Shown here piece after piece: positions 51,686 through 60,522 of a stretch of 64,000 nucleotides of DNA. Position 1 is the stretch's first letter; each line of letters opens with the position of its first letter. The notes below the pieces were generated by a model. It searched no databases. It was not told the origin of the DNA and saw nothing but the letters and a program-made list of their open reading frames with translations. Position numbers and translations under genes: made by a program. Source of the stretch: Oscillospiraceae bacterium (GTDB lineage Bacteria > Bacillota > Clostridia > Oscillospirales > Acutalibacteraceae); assembly GCA_015066385.1 (NCBI GenBank), contig SVOJ01000011.1, positions 24,927 to 88,926 on the forward strand, given 5' to 3'.

Positions 51686-53596
51686 TTATTTTTTCTTTGC
51701 GGCTTTGGGAGCAGCGAGTGCTTTCTTGTCGAAGATGGTCTTCACAACAAACAGCGTTGCGATCATCAGAACGATTGCGATGGGAAGGGTGATGTACCAC
51801 TGCGGAATGAAGCCTGCAATGATGTAAGATACAGCCGAAACACCTGCAACGGTCATAGCATAGGGCAACTGGGTGGAAACGTGGTTGACGTGGTCACACT
51901 GTGCACCTGCGGATGCCATGATGGTGGTGTCTGAGATGGGGGAGCAATGGTCACCGCAAACGGCACCTGCCATACAAGCAGAGATAGAAACGATGGTAAG
52001 CGGATTGTTTGCACCGAATACAGACAGAACGATCGGAATGAGGATACCGAAAGTACCCCAGGATGTACCGGTTGCAAAGGACAGACCGACTGCAATCAGG
52101 AAGATGATGGCGGGAAGCAATGCCTGCAGACCTGCGGCAGAGCCTTCAATAAGATTGGAAACAAAGATCTTTGCACCCAGAGAGTCGGTCATGGCTTTCA
52201 GAGTCCATGCACAGCCGAGAATCAGGATGGCGGGAGTCATGCTCTTAAGACCTTCGGGAAGGCAGGACATGAGATCCTTGAAGCTGATAACACGTCTGAT
52301 AAGCATGTAAACGACTGTGAACAGAATCGCAACACCCGAGCCGTAAACCAGACCGACGGAAGCATCGGAGTTGGAGAACGCATCGATGAAGTCGTGGCTG
52401 CCTTCAGCACCGAAGAAGCCGCCGGAGTAGATCATGCCGATGATGCAGGCAATAACAAGGACAATAATCGGCAGAATGAGGTCGATAACTTTGCCCTTGG
52501 GGTTGGCTTTCATTTCTTCAACAGCCTGTACCTGACCGGAGGTGAACAGGTCGCCGTTCTTTGCGTTTTCTTCATGCTTCTTCATCGGGCCGAAGTCAAG
52601 ACCGGTGATGGCAAGGAAGACCATCATGATGATGGTGAGAATTGCGTAGAAGTTGAAGGGGATCGCGCTGATGAACAGTTTGATACCGCTTTCTGCGCCG
52701 GCTGCATTTGCAAATCCTGCAACAGCAGCAGCCCAGGAGGAGATGGGAGCAATGATGCAAACGGGAGCAGCGGTAGCATCGATGAGGTAAGCGAGCTTTG
52801 CACGGGAAAGTTTGTGTGCATCGGCTACGGGACGCATAACCGAACCGACGGTCAGGCAGTTGAAATAGTCGTCAATGAAGATCAGAACGCCGAGTACGAT
52901 GGTAGCAAGTTGTGCACCCACGCGGGACTTGATGTTCTTGATTGCCCAACGGCCGAATGCAGCGGAACCGCCGGCTTTGTTCATCATGGCAACGATTGCG
53001 CCGAGAAGAACAAGGAAGATGATGATGCCCATGTTGTAACTGTCTGCGAAGGATGCAACGAAACCGTCGCTGAGAATATGAACGATTGTGGTTTCAAAGT
53101 TGCCGCCTGCATACAGCACACCGCCAAGGATGATACCGAGGATCAGGGAAGAATAAACTTCCTTGGTGATCAGAGCGAGCACGATTGCAAAAACAGCGGG
53201 AAGCAGTGCCCAGAAAGTTGCAAACATCGGGATGTCTTCCTGAATTCTTGCAATGGCAGCGGCAATGTTTGCTTCAAAGTCGGGGTCGGCTTCAAGATTG
53301 TCGGCATAACCGTCAACGTATGCCATAGCCGTGTCGAAGTCGGAGAAGTCATAAGCTGTTGCAACAATGTCTTCGGCATCGATCACGGAATCCAACGCAG
53401 CGGAAAGATCCGCATCGGCAAGATCGCCGTCTGTCACGATATCGCCGTCAGCCGGAGCCATCAGAAGAACATTTTCTTCCGGGGCAACATCACCCTCGGT
53501 TGCAGTCATGCCTGCAAACATGGTACCGAAGGTAAAGGTGATGATACACATCATCAGAACGACGAAAAATCTGCGGGAACCTGAAATTTTTCTCAT
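51686..53596 (-). CDS. NhaC-type Na+/H+ antiporter with an acidic N-terminal insert
   Basis: The 636-residue protein begins with a hydrophobic signal/anchor (FFVVLMMCIITFTFGTMFAG), then about 100 strongly acidic residues (DIVTDGDLADADLSAAL...), then an NhaC membrane domain of about 12 segments. Motifs include FIDDYFNCLTVGSVMRP, TGTSWGTFGILIPIV and GDHCSPISDTTI. It exchanges sodium for protons or a related ion pair. ATG 53596 is preferred over GTG 53611 because GAGG lies nine bases before it. The promoter is at 53653-53681 and a terminator follows. The acidic extracytoplasmic segment is not usual for the family. Confidence 0.85.
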   Translation of the reverse strand: MRKISGSRRFFVVLMMCIITFTFGTMFAGMTATEGDVAPEENVLLMAPADGDIVTDGDLADADLSAALDSVIDAEDIVATAYDFSDFDTAMAYVDGYADNLEADPDFEANIAAAIARIQEDIPMFATFWALLPAVFAIVLALITKEVYSSLILGIILGGVLYAGGNFETTIVHILSDGFVASFADSYNMGIIIFLVLLGAIVAMMNKAGGSAAFGRWAIKNIKSRVGAQLATIVLGVLIFIDDYFNCLTVGSVMRPVADAHKLSRAKLAYLIDATAAPVCIIAPISSWAAAVAGFANAAGAESGIKLFISAIPFNFYAILTIIMMVFLAITGLDFGPMKKHEENAKNGDLFTSGQVQAVEEMKANPKGKVIDLILPIIVLVIACIIGMIYSGGFFGAEGSHDFIDAFSNSDASVGLVYGSGVAILFTVVYMLIRRVISFKDLMSCLPEGLKSMTPAILILGCAWTLKAMTDSLGAKIFVSNLIEGSAAGLQALLPAIIFLIAVGLSFATGTSWGTFGILIPIVLSVFGANNPLTIVSISACMAGAVCGDHCSPISDTTIMASAGAQCDHVNHVSTQLPYAMTVAGVSAVSYIIAGFIPQWYITLPIAIVLMIATLFVVKTIFDKKALAAPKAAKKK

Positions 53597-53652
53597 TTTC
53601 TTTTTCCTCACTTTCTTTTTAAAACCGCAATAAAACTACACAGTTTTAAACC

Positions 53653-53681
53653 ATTATAGTACGAAAGTCTCTATAAGTCAA
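53653..53681 (-). promoter_or_regulatory. Promoter of the NhaC gene
   Basis: On the minus strand TTGACT (53676-53681), a 17-bp spacer and TATAAT (53653-53658). Confidence 0.75.
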
Positions 53682-53705
53682 CAAAAATGTAAAAATATAC
53701 AAATC

Positions 53706-53734
53706 TTGTTTTTATCGCGCAGATGTGCTATACT
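53706..53734 (+). promoter_or_regulatory. Promoter of the zinc-ribbon membrane protein gene
   Basis: TTGTTT (53706-53711), a 17-bp spacer and TATACT (53729-53734). Confidence 0.6.
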
Positions 53735-53764
53735 GTAGAAAAAGATATTTTTACAGGTGATATG

Positions 53765-54331
53765 ATGACAAAAAAGTTTTTTTACTGTGAAAAATGCGGT
53801 TCGTGCCGAGCCAATGACGAGCGCGATGCAAGAGAAGAAATGGCTTGCCCGTTTTGCGAAAACGGCATGACCTACAAGGGTAACTACGATTGGGCGGCAA
53901 CGAGCATGCAGGATCGCGACAACATCCTTGCCGGTTGGAAGCAGGAATCGCTTGAAAACGGAAATCTTAACGAAGCCTTGTTTGCCGCAAGAGAACATCA
54001 GAATGCTGTTAACACAAATGCCAATGCCAACAAAGGCGGCACGACAACTGCACAGAGTGACCGCGCCGCCATTCAGAAAGCGCAGGGATTGGAGCGAATC
54101 GGGCCGATTCTGCGCACGGGTGCAAAGGGGATCGGTTTTGTCGGGATGCTTTTGACCCTCATTTTCGGCATCTGCCTTGCCGTCTTCGGCGGCACGCAGG
54201 CAACCCTCGTCATCGGCATCGGTATTGCCGTGCTCGGCCCGTTTGTTTCGTTCGTCAGTATTCTTGTGCTGTACGGTCTGGGGGAACTCATCGTCCGTAC
54301 GGGCGAAGTGTCCATGAACACAAGAAGATAA
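53765..54331 (+). CDS. Hypothetical zinc-ribbon protein with two C-terminal membrane segments
   Basis: The 188-residue protein starts with a zinc ribbon (FFYCEKCGSCRAND...MACPFCENG), continues with a polar Asn/Thr-rich linker and ends with two adjacent membrane segments (GFVGMLLTLIFGICLAVFGG and a second). The family is not recognised; the architecture resembles small membrane-tethered zinc proteins of unknown role. ATG 53765 follows AGGTGA by four bases; an ATG three bases upstream is also possible. It is a single gene between its own promoter and a terminator. Confidence 0.68.
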   Translation: MTKKFFYCEKCGSCRANDERDAREEMACPFCENGMTYKGNYDWAATSMQDRDNILAGWKQESLENGNLNEALFAAREHQNAVNTNANANKGGTTTAQSDRAAIQKAQGLERIGPILRTGAKGIGFVGMLLTLIFGICLAVFGGTQATLVIGIGIAVLGPFVSFVSILVLYGLGELIVRTGEVSMNTRR

Positions 54332-54355
54332 GTTTTTTTACATCTTGATCAAAAT

Positions 54356-54386
54356 AACAAAGGCTGTGTTTTTCACAGCCTTTGTT
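54356..54386. terminator. Bidirectional terminator between zinc-ribbon and GNAT genes
   Basis: AACAAAGGCTGTG (54356-54368) and its exact complement (54374-54386), with a five-T loop. Confidence 0.85.
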
Positions 54387-54946
54387 TAATACTCAAAAAT
54401 CTTTCCGAATGCAATATTGTTTTCATTTTCGCCGATGCGGTCAAAACCGTATTTTTCATAAAAACGAATGCCGCCCTCATTGTACTTCCACACCGTCAGC
54501 ATAATGCCGCGGCATTTTTTTTCGCGCAGTTTTGAAAGCAATGTGTGCATGAGTTGTGTGCCGATACCTTTGCCCTGGTAATCGGGCAACAGGTCAATGT
54601 GCAGATGCGCGGGGTACTGCGCCGCGAACCGTTCGTGCAGGCTGATACTTGCCGCCGCCCATTCATGCTCGGCAGTATGTGTGGGGTCAATGCGGGGCTT
54701 GAAGTCGCTGAAAAACACTTCGCGGAAGCAGGGGAAGTCTTCGGCGCACAGAATATAACCTACGGCATTGTCGTTTTCGTCGGCAAACACAAAACAGTTA
54801 TGCCCTTCACGTTCAATATAATAATCGCAGTAGGTTGTCAGCAGAAAATGCTGACCGCTTTCGTCTGCATCGCAGGGGCCGTCACTGTTCAGGCAGATAT
54901 AACGCACCGCATCGCGGTCCTTTTCTTCATACGGTCTGATCGGCAT
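54386..54946 (-). CDS. GNAT family N-acetyltransferase
   Basis: The 186-residue protein shows the GNAT core: an N-terminal MPIRPYEEKDRDAVRYI segment, the acetyl-CoA motif A LLPDYQGKGIGTQLMHTLL and motif B YNEGGIRFYEKYGFDRIGE. It transfers acetyl groups to an amine of an unknown substrate, with a long insert (residues 75-105) like that of O-GlcNAcase-type GNATs. AAAGGA precedes ATG 54946, which overlaps the preceding membrane protein gene by 20 bp. It is the last gene of a five-gene operon. Confidence 0.88.
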   Translation of the reverse strand: MPIRPYEEKDRDAVRYICLNSDGPCDADESGQHFLLTTYCDYYIEREGHNCFVFADENDNAVGYILCAEDFPCFREVFFSDFKPRIDPTHTAEHEWAAASISLHERFAAQYPAHLHIDLLPDYQGKGIGTQLMHTLLSKLREKKCRGIMLTVWKYNEGGIRFYEKYGFDRIGENENNIAFGKIFEY

Positions 54947-55547
54947 GGACAATCCTTTCTTGCTTTTTGAAAGCGGGGGTGAAATTGATAACAAACAGCA
55001 GTATTTCGTACATCGCAACGGGAATCATTTCCATCAGTGCACTTTTTCCCACTCCGATGAAAATAATAAGGAACGTTGCAAAAATGCCGAACATGCAGGC
55101 GGTGAGGATGCCGAAATGCTTCTGCTTTTTTATGTTGAAAATAAAGAACAGTACCCCTGCCGCAAGCATGAAAACAATGAACACACCCGTGGCAACCCAG
55201 TGGAGAATGCGTTTGGGGTTCCAGTCTTCGATGCTGTGACCGAGGGTGAGCGCAATACAGCACACGCCGATAATCGACAACACGCAGAGTGCATCAAGAA
55301 ATTTGTTTTTGTAATCGAATTTTTTGTACATGTATTGCAGATTGCACGCAACGCCGCCTGCGGTGAAAAATCCCCAGATCCAGAACCATATTTTGCGTTC
55401 CGGGGGTTCACATAGCAGCGACAGTGTGCCGAGTTCACTTGCGGGGTTGTTGCCCCAGCAGAACGGCAACACCAACCCATACACAAATGCACATGCGAGC
55501 AGTGTCATACAGAACGGTTTGTTGAAAAATGAAACCTTTTTTGTCAT
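54927..55547 (-). CDS. Hypothetical multi-spanning membrane protein
   Basis: The 206-residue protein has about six predicted membrane segments (for example MTLLACAFVYGLVLPFCWG, FLDALCVLSIIGVCCIALTLG, WVATGVFIVFMLAAGVLFFIF). The spacing recalls DUF998/Frag1-type small membrane proteins, but I cannot assign a family. It lies 17 bp after the 161-residue gene and overlaps the GNAT gene by 20 bp. Confidence 0.72.
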   Translation of the reverse strand: MTKKVSFFNKPFCMTLLACAFVYGLVLPFCWGNNPASELGTLSLLCEPPERKIWFWIWGFFTAGGVACNLQYMYKKFDYKNKFLDALCVLSIIGVCCIALTLGHSIEDWNPKRILHWVATGVFIVFMLAAGVLFFIFNIKKQKHFGILTACMFGIFATFLIIFIGVGKSALMEMIPVAMYEILLFVINFTPAFKKQERIVHADQTV

Positions 55548-55564
55548 TTTTTACCTTTTTGAAT

Positions 55565-56050
55565 TTATTCAGCGTCTTCGCTTGTTTCTTCTTCTTCTTC
55601 GATTTTCAGAATTTCGGTCTGATTTTCGAAGAACTTTACTTCATTGATCTTTTTGCCGAGGGTCTTTTCGCAAGCGGCACTCATGAGTGCGAACATGCGG
55701 GATTCAACAACCGTGTTGATGGCTGCAAAATCAATGAGAACCTGCAGTTGATCTTTGTAGAACTGTGCATCCTTGTCTGCAAAGAAAGCATCGTCCACGT
55801 CTGCAACCACAACGCCTGCAAGGGACATGTCCTGATCGTAGATATCGCGGTTTTTGGCAAGGCATTTCTGCAGGGTGTCAAGCATCTTTTCTGCTTTGCC
55901 TTCCTTTTGTGTGTTGATGAGGGCATTGGACTTCATTTTGAACTTGAATTCAAGATGACAGGTCTTGATGATTGCCTTTGCAATGTGCACAAGTTGCGGA
56001 TTGATTTTGTCGGGTGTGTAGATTTCTTCGTTTTTGGTGTAGAAAAGCAT
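55565..56050 (-). CDS. Hypothetical soluble protein with acidic C-terminus
   Basis: The 161-residue protein is not recognised. It is predicted mostly helical, with KAIIKTCHLEFKFKMKSNAL near the start and an acidic end (KIEEEEETSEDAE). There is no signal peptide or membrane segment. GGAGAAAT precedes ATG 56050, 12 bp after the mscS gene, so it belongs to the operon of ABC exporter, MscS, membrane protein and GNAT. Confidence 0.7.
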   Translation of the reverse strand: MLFYTKNEEIYTPDKINPQLVHIAKAIIKTCHLEFKFKMKSNALINTQKEGKAEKMLDTLQKCLAKNRDIYDQDMSLAGVVVADVDDAFFADKDAQFYKDQLQVLIDFAAINTVVESRMFALMSAACEKTLGKKINEVKFFENQTEILKIEEEEETSEDAE

Positions 56051-56062
56051 ATGTATTTCTCC

Positions 56063-56995
56063 TTAATTTTTATTCTCTTTAATGTGTACATCCATCTGCG
56101 GATAGGGGATTTCAATGCCTTTTGCATCAAATCCGGCCTTGACCTGTTCAAGCAGATCAAAGTAAACCGTCCAGTAATCGGCGGCATCCGTCCATACACG
56201 GACGGTGAATTCCAGTGCACTGTCAGCGTGCTTGGAAAGACGCACAAAGGGTTCGGGATCTTTTTTGACAAGCTCGTGTTTTTCAATAACGGCAGCAATG
56301 CAATTTTTCACAGTCTGCACATCCGCGTTGTAGCTTGTGGTGAAAACAAGATCCACACGGCGGTCTTTTTCCGCTGTCACGTTTACAAGTGTTGCACCCG
56401 CAATTGTGCTGTTCGGATACACAATACGGCGGTTGTCGGGTGTTGTGATGGATGTGTAGAAAATGCCGATATCATTGACAACACCGCCGTCAGCGCCGCC
56501 TACAGTGATGAAATCGCCTTCTTTAAACGGCTTTGTCACCATCAGCACAACACCGCTTGCAATGTTGCCGAGACTGCCTTCGAGTGCAAGGCCGATGGCA
56601 AGACCTGCCGAGCCGATAACCGCCACAACCGAAGCCATGGGAACACCGAGAATGGACGCGGCGAGGATGACAAGCAGCACTTTTGCCGCCACGTCAAGCA
56701 CCTTGAACATGAAGTTTTTGGTGGAGGATTCGATTTTGTCAAAGACTTTGGCTTTTGCCAGTTTCTTGTTCAGAATTTTAATAATACGGAAGCCGATGAG
56801 CAACAATGCCAGCGCCGCAAGCAGTCTGCCGCCGTAGGTGATGGCATATTCGGCAATAATGTCAAAAATACCCGAGAGATAATCGCCGATTTCAGCCGTG
56901 CTTTCGGGAAAGTCCGTTATTGTGTTGACTGCTTCTTCAAAAGCTTCGCTGACGGTATCGGATGCCGTTATTAAGTCTGCATTCAAAAGTTTCAT
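56063..56995 (-). CDS. mscS: Small-conductance mechanosensitive channel (MscS family)
   Basis: The 310-residue protein has an N-terminal segment, three membrane helices and the MscS beta domain. The pore helix and following region read VVAVIGSAGLAIGLALEGSLGNIASGVVLMV, followed by FKEGDFITVGG and IFYTSITTPDNRRIVYPNS. It opens when membrane tension rises and releases solutes on osmotic downshift. It lies 18 bp after the ABC exporter gene and probably shares its transcript. Confidence 0.93.
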   Translation of the reverse strand: MKLLNADLITASDTVSEAFEEAVNTITDFPESTAEIGDYLSGIFDIIAEYAITYGGRLLAALALLLIGFRIIKILNKKLAKAKVFDKIESSTKNFMFKVLDVAAKVLLVILAASILGVPMASVVAVIGSAGLAIGLALEGSLGNIASGVVLMVTKPFKEGDFITVGGADGGVVNDIGIFYTSITTPDNRRIVYPNSTIAGATLVNVTAEKDRRVDLVFTTSYNADVQTVKNCIAAVIEKHELVKKDPEPFVRLSKHADSALEFTVRVWTDAADYWTVYFDLLEQVKAGFDAKGIEIPYPQMDVHIKENKN

Positions 56996-57013
56996 TTCTT
57001 TTTTACTCCTTGT

Positions 57014-58834
57014 TTACATCGTTGTGGTGTACATATTATACATGTGGGCATATAAACCGCCCTTTTGCATCAGTTCATTGTGTGAGCCCTGTTCTTCAAC
57101 ACCGTCTTTGGTCAGCACTAAAATGCGTTCTGCGTTGCGGATGGTGGTAAGTCTGTGGGCAACCGTAAATGTGGTTCTGCCTTTTGCAAGTGCCTGCAGG
57201 GACTGTTGCACAAGCCGTTCGCTTTCATTGTCGAGCGCACTCGTGGCTTCGTCAAGAAGCAACACAGGGGGATTTTTCAGGAACACACGGGCAATGGCAA
57301 TACGCTGTTTCTGCCCGCCCGAAAGGCGCACACCGCGTTCACCGACATAGGTGTCGAAGCCGTTGGGCAGTTCCTGAATGAATTCATACGCGCCTGCTAA
57401 TTTTGCGGCTTCGATGACTTCATCTTCCTTGGCATCGGGTTTGCCGTAGAGAATGTTTTCGCGTACCGAACCGGAAAACAGATACACGTCCTGTTCCACA
57501 ATGCCGATGTTTTCGCGAAGCGAACGCAAAGTCATGTTGCGTATATCCATGCCGTCGAGCAGGATTTCGCCGTCGGTGATGTCATAAAAACGGGGAATCA
57601 GACTGCAAAGTGTGGTCTTGCCTGCACCCGACGGCCCGACAAGGGCAATGCTTTGTCCTTTTTTGACATCTAAATTGAAGTTATGTATGACATCCGCACC
57701 GTCGTTATAATGAAAACTGACATTGTTGAATGTGATATTGCCTTCGGCTCTGCCGATGTCCACCGCATCGGGGATGTTTTCAATGTCGGGTTCGGTGTCC
57801 ATGATTTCGGCAAAACGTTCAATGCCCGTAAGACCGCGGTTGAACTGTTCGGAAAAGTCCACGATTCTGCGTACGGACGAGAACAGGGTGGTCACATACA
57901 GCAGATAGGCGATCAGGTCAGCGGCATTGATTTTGCCCCAAAGGATGAAAAACGCACCCAAGATGACAACCACAATATACATTGCACCGTCAAAAAAGCG
58001 GGATGTGCTTGTGAAGGTGCCCATCAGTTTGTAGACAGTGGTTTTGACTGCAAGGAAGGCTTCGTTGCCTTTTCGGAATTTTTCTTTTTCCTTTTCTTCG
58101 CCTGCAAAAGCCTTGACAACATGAATACCGAGAAGCGAATCTTCAATATCGGCATTCAGCTCGCCGACCTTTTTGCGTTGTTCGCGGAATCCGTCACGCA
58201 TACGGCGGTTGACACGTAACAGGCACAGAATCATAATCGGAATCATGCACAGGATGATGAGGGTCAGCGGAATGTTGATGAAACTCAGAATAATGCCTGA
58301 ACCGAGAATTTTGATGCCCGCAATGAAGAATTCTTCGGGGCAGTGGTGGGCAAATTCGGTGATGTCGAACAGGTCGTTGGTGAGGCGCGACATCAGCACC
58401 CCGACCTTTGCGTTGTTGAAGTAAGAAAACGAGAGTTTTTGCAGATGACCGAACAGATCTTTTCGCAGGTCGGTTTCTATGCGCGTACCCATGATGTGCC
58501 CCATGGCGGCCATGTAGTAGTTTGCGAATGTGTCGATCACACGCATGAACAGATACGCACCGCCCATGCCTAAAATCAGTCCCGCAGTCAGTACCGCACC
58601 GTCTTCGCCTGTGGCGGCATTGGTGATGGTGCGTACAATCATCGGCAGAATCAACTCGCAGACGGTTGTGAGTGCCGCACAGCACAGGTCAAAAACAAAG
58701 GTCTTGCGGTGCTTTTTGTAGTAAGGCAGAAAACGTGCAATGATCTTTTTGGTCGGTGCATTGTGTTTGTAAACATTTTCTTTGGTTTCTTCCCGGTTTT
58801 CGGGTTTTTGTTTACAGGGCTCCTGTTTTGCCAT
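57014..58834 (-). CDS. ABC exporter, fused permease and ATPase
   Basis: The 606-residue half-transporter has a charged N-terminal tail, six membrane segments (about 40-330) and an ATPase domain with GPSGAGKTT, LSGGQKQR, VLLLDEATSALDNES and AHRLTT. The canonical motifs suggest an active multidrug or lipid exporter of the MsbA/BmrA type, working as a homodimer. It heads a five-gene operon with mscS, a soluble unknown, a membrane protein and a GNAT enzyme. The promoter is at 58878-58906. Confidence 0.92.
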   Translation of the reverse strand: MAKQEPCKQKPENREETKENVYKHNAPTKKIIARFLPYYKKHRKTFVFDLCCAALTTVCELILPMIVRTITNAATGEDGAVLTAGLILGMGGAYLFMRVIDTFANYYMAAMGHIMGTRIETDLRKDLFGHLQKLSFSYFNNAKVGVLMSRLTNDLFDITEFAHHCPEEFFIAGIKILGSGIILSFINIPLTLIILCMIPIMILCLLRVNRRMRDGFREQRKKVGELNADIEDSLLGIHVVKAFAGEEKEKEKFRKGNEAFLAVKTTVYKLMGTFTSTSRFFDGAMYIVVVILGAFFILWGKINAADLIAYLLYVTTLFSSVRRIVDFSEQFNRGLTGIERFAEIMDTEPDIENIPDAVDIGRAEGNITFNNVSFHYNDGADVIHNFNLDVKKGQSIALVGPSGAGKTTLCSLIPRFYDITDGEILLDGMDIRNMTLRSLRENIGIVEQDVYLFSGSVRENILYGKPDAKEDEVIEAAKLAGAYEFIQELPNGFDTYVGERGVRLSGGQKQRIAIARVFLKNPPVLLLDEATSALDNESERLVQQSLQALAKGRTTFTVAHRLTTIRNAERILVLTKDGVEEQGSHNELMQKGGLYAHMYNMYTTTM

Positions 58835-58877
58835 ATATATACCCCCGTTTCTTTTGTTTTCTCAATTCCAATCAATT

Positions 58878-58906
58878 ATTATATCATATGGAAATATTTT
58901 TTGCAA
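58878..58906 (-). promoter_or_regulatory. Promoter of the ABC-mscS operon
   Basis: On the minus strand TTGCAA (58901-58906), a 17-bp spacer and TATAAT (58878-58883). Confidence 0.7.
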
Positions 58907-58946
58907 CAAAAAACACCTGTAAGAAAGCGGACTTTTTTGCCGTTAC

Positions 58947-58975
58947 TTGACTTCTTTTTATGAGTGTGGTACTTT
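58947..58975 (+). promoter_or_regulatory. Probable promoter of the lipoprotein esterase gene
   Basis: TTGACT (58947-58952), a 17-bp spacer and TACTTT (58970-58975); the -10 is weak. Confidence 0.5.
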
Positions 58976-59004
58976 AATGAAAAAGGCATCAAACGGAGAG
59001 AAAA

Positions 59005-59907
59005 ATGATGAACAAAAAAAATATGATAGCAAAAGGTATAATTTGTTTTTTGCTGACAGGCGTTTTATTGCTCAGCCTTGTCGGTTGTGCCGGCAGAGAA
59101 ACAAGAACAGATCTTGAAAACATTGCATACGGCGAAGATGAACAACAAGCATTTGATCTGTTTCTGCCGGCCGGCAAAGAAAAAGAATTACCGCTGATTG
59201 TGCTCATTCACGGCGGGAAGTGGACCACCGGTGACAAGAGCACCTATGCCCCCAAAGCGATTGAATTTTGTGAACAATACGGTGTTGCAACTGCAACCAT
59301 CGGCTATCGGTATCTTTCGGCAAATACGGCAATGTCCTTGCTGTTGGATGATATCGGTTCTTCCGTTGACGCGATTTGCAAGACGGCGGCGGAAAACGGG
59401 GTAACCATCAGTAAAGTTGCGTTTTGGGGACATTCCTCGGGCGGGCATCTTGCCTTGTTGTATGCGTATTCGCGTGCAGATGAAAGTCCTGTGCCGGTTG
59501 CTTTTGTTTGCGCATCGAGCAGTCCGACCGATCTGACGGATGACAATTATTTTGCACCCGACAACATCATGGGCAAGTCAAACATCGAACGACTGTTTTC
59601 GTGGGGAATCGGAGAAAAATATACTTATGAAACGCGCAAGGATTTTACGGAGCAACTCAAAACCTGCTCGCCGTTGTTCCTTGTGGACGAAAATACCGTG
59701 CCGACACTTTTGCAACACAGCAGTCATGATTCCCTTGTTCCGTATTCCAATGCCGTTTCACTGGATGCCAAACTGACCGAGTGCGGTGTGACGCATGATT
59801 TTATTATTTTTCAGAAGTCCAACCACGGCCTCGATCAGGATCCCGATTGTACGGCAAAGGCAGATGAACTGTTTGCAGAGTATATCAGCAGATATCTGTT
59901 TGAATAA
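59005..59907 (+). CDS. Lipoprotein alpha/beta hydrolase (esterase/lipase-like)
   Basis: The 300-residue protein has a lipoprotein signal (GVLLLSLVGCAG, Cys lipidation) and an alpha/beta hydrolase domain: oxyanion-hole HGGKW, nucleophile elbow GHSSGGHLAL, Asp in HDSLVPYS and His in KSNHGLD. It would work as a surface-anchored carbohydrate esterase or related deacylase. GGAGAG lies before ATG 59005, and an ATG three bases later is also possible. It is monocistronic with its own terminator, unlike the cytoplasmic esterase at 23603. Confidence 0.87.
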   Translation: MMNKKNMIAKGIICFLLTGVLLLSLVGCAGRETRTDLENIAYGEDEQQAFDLFLPAGKEKELPLIVLIHGGKWTTGDKSTYAPKAIEFCEQYGVATATIGYRYLSANTAMSLLLDDIGSSVDAICKTAAENGVTISKVAFWGHSSGGHLALLYAYSRADESPVPVAFVCASSSPTDLTDDNYFAPDNIMGKSNIERLFSWGIGEKYTYETRKDFTEQLKTCSPLFLVDENTVPTLLQHSSHDSLVPYSNAVSLDAKLTECGVTHDFIIFQKSNHGLDQDPDCTAKADELFAEYISRYLFE

Positions 59908-59912
59908 AACCG

Positions 59913-59949
59913 AAAGGATTGTCACTCTGCTGAGCGGCAATCCTTTTTA
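59913..59949 (+). terminator. Terminator of the lipoprotein esterase gene
   Basis: AAAGGATTG (59913-59921) and CAATCCTTT (59938-59946) form a 9-bp stem with a 16-base loop, then Ts. Confidence 0.6.
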
Positions 59950-59957
59950 CTTAATTT

Positions 59958-60374
59958 TTATTCTTGCTTTTGTTTTTCTTCCCGGGTGTTTTCCTGACCG
60001 CGGTAAACGACGAATTTGCAGAACAGGTATTCGAGTATGAAGTTTGCAAGCATGGTCACGGCAAGCACGATGTATTCATTGATGCCGCTTTGTTCAGCCA
60101 TATTCCCCAACCATGTGGACAGCGGCGTGAACACAAGATAAAAACCTGCAACTTTTGCCATGGCAACGGGAATATTTGCGGCGGATTTAAAGGTGTAACG
60201 GCGGTTGAAGGTGAAATTCCAGAGGACGGACAGCACCAGTGCAATTAAGTAGGCAGGCCAGTAAGAAAGTTTCACCACTTCATTGAGCAAGGTGAATGCA
60301 ACGACCTCGATTATGCCTGCCGAAGCGGAAAAGAGTGCAAATTTGACCGCCTGCACGGCATCACTTTTTTTCAT
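59958..60374 (-). CDS. GtrA family membrane protein
   Basis: The 138-residue protein has four membrane segments and GtrA family features (KFALFSASAGIIEVVAFTLLNE, VLSVLWNFTFNRRYTFKS). GtrA-type proteins take part in moving lipid-linked sugars across the membrane for decoration of the wall, teichoic acid or surface polysaccharide. GGAGGC precedes ATG 60374, and the promoter is at 60406-60434. No glycosyltransferase is adjacent. Confidence 0.88.
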   Translation of the reverse strand: MKKSDAVQAVKFALFSASAGIIEVVAFTLLNEVVKLSYWPAYLIALVLSVLWNFTFNRRYTFKSAANIPVAMAKVAGFYLVFTPLSTWLGNMAEQSGINEYIVLAVTMLANFILEYLFCKFVVYRGQENTREEKQKQE

Positions 60375-60405
60375 AATGAAAAGCCTCCTGTAGTATGTTG
60401 TTTTT

Positions 60406-60434
60406 ATTATATTACTTTATTCTGCAAAATGCAA
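60406..60434 (-). promoter_or_regulatory. Promoter of the GtrA-like gene
   Basis: On the minus strand TTGCAT (60429-60434), a 17-bp spacer and TATAAT (60406-60411). Confidence 0.65.
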
Positions 60435-60522
60435 GAGTGTGACGGCAGATTGTATGATTTTGCTTGATTTTTTATTGCAAGTATTATACAATATGAACAG
60501 AAAAAGAAAGGAACGGTCTGTT

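Noticed and set aside
51947..53584. Long plus-strand open frame of 545 codons opposite the NhaC gene
   Set aside because: It is antisense to a clear membrane transporter, gives a Cys/His/Asp-rich low-complexity protein without any family signature, and has no ribosome site.
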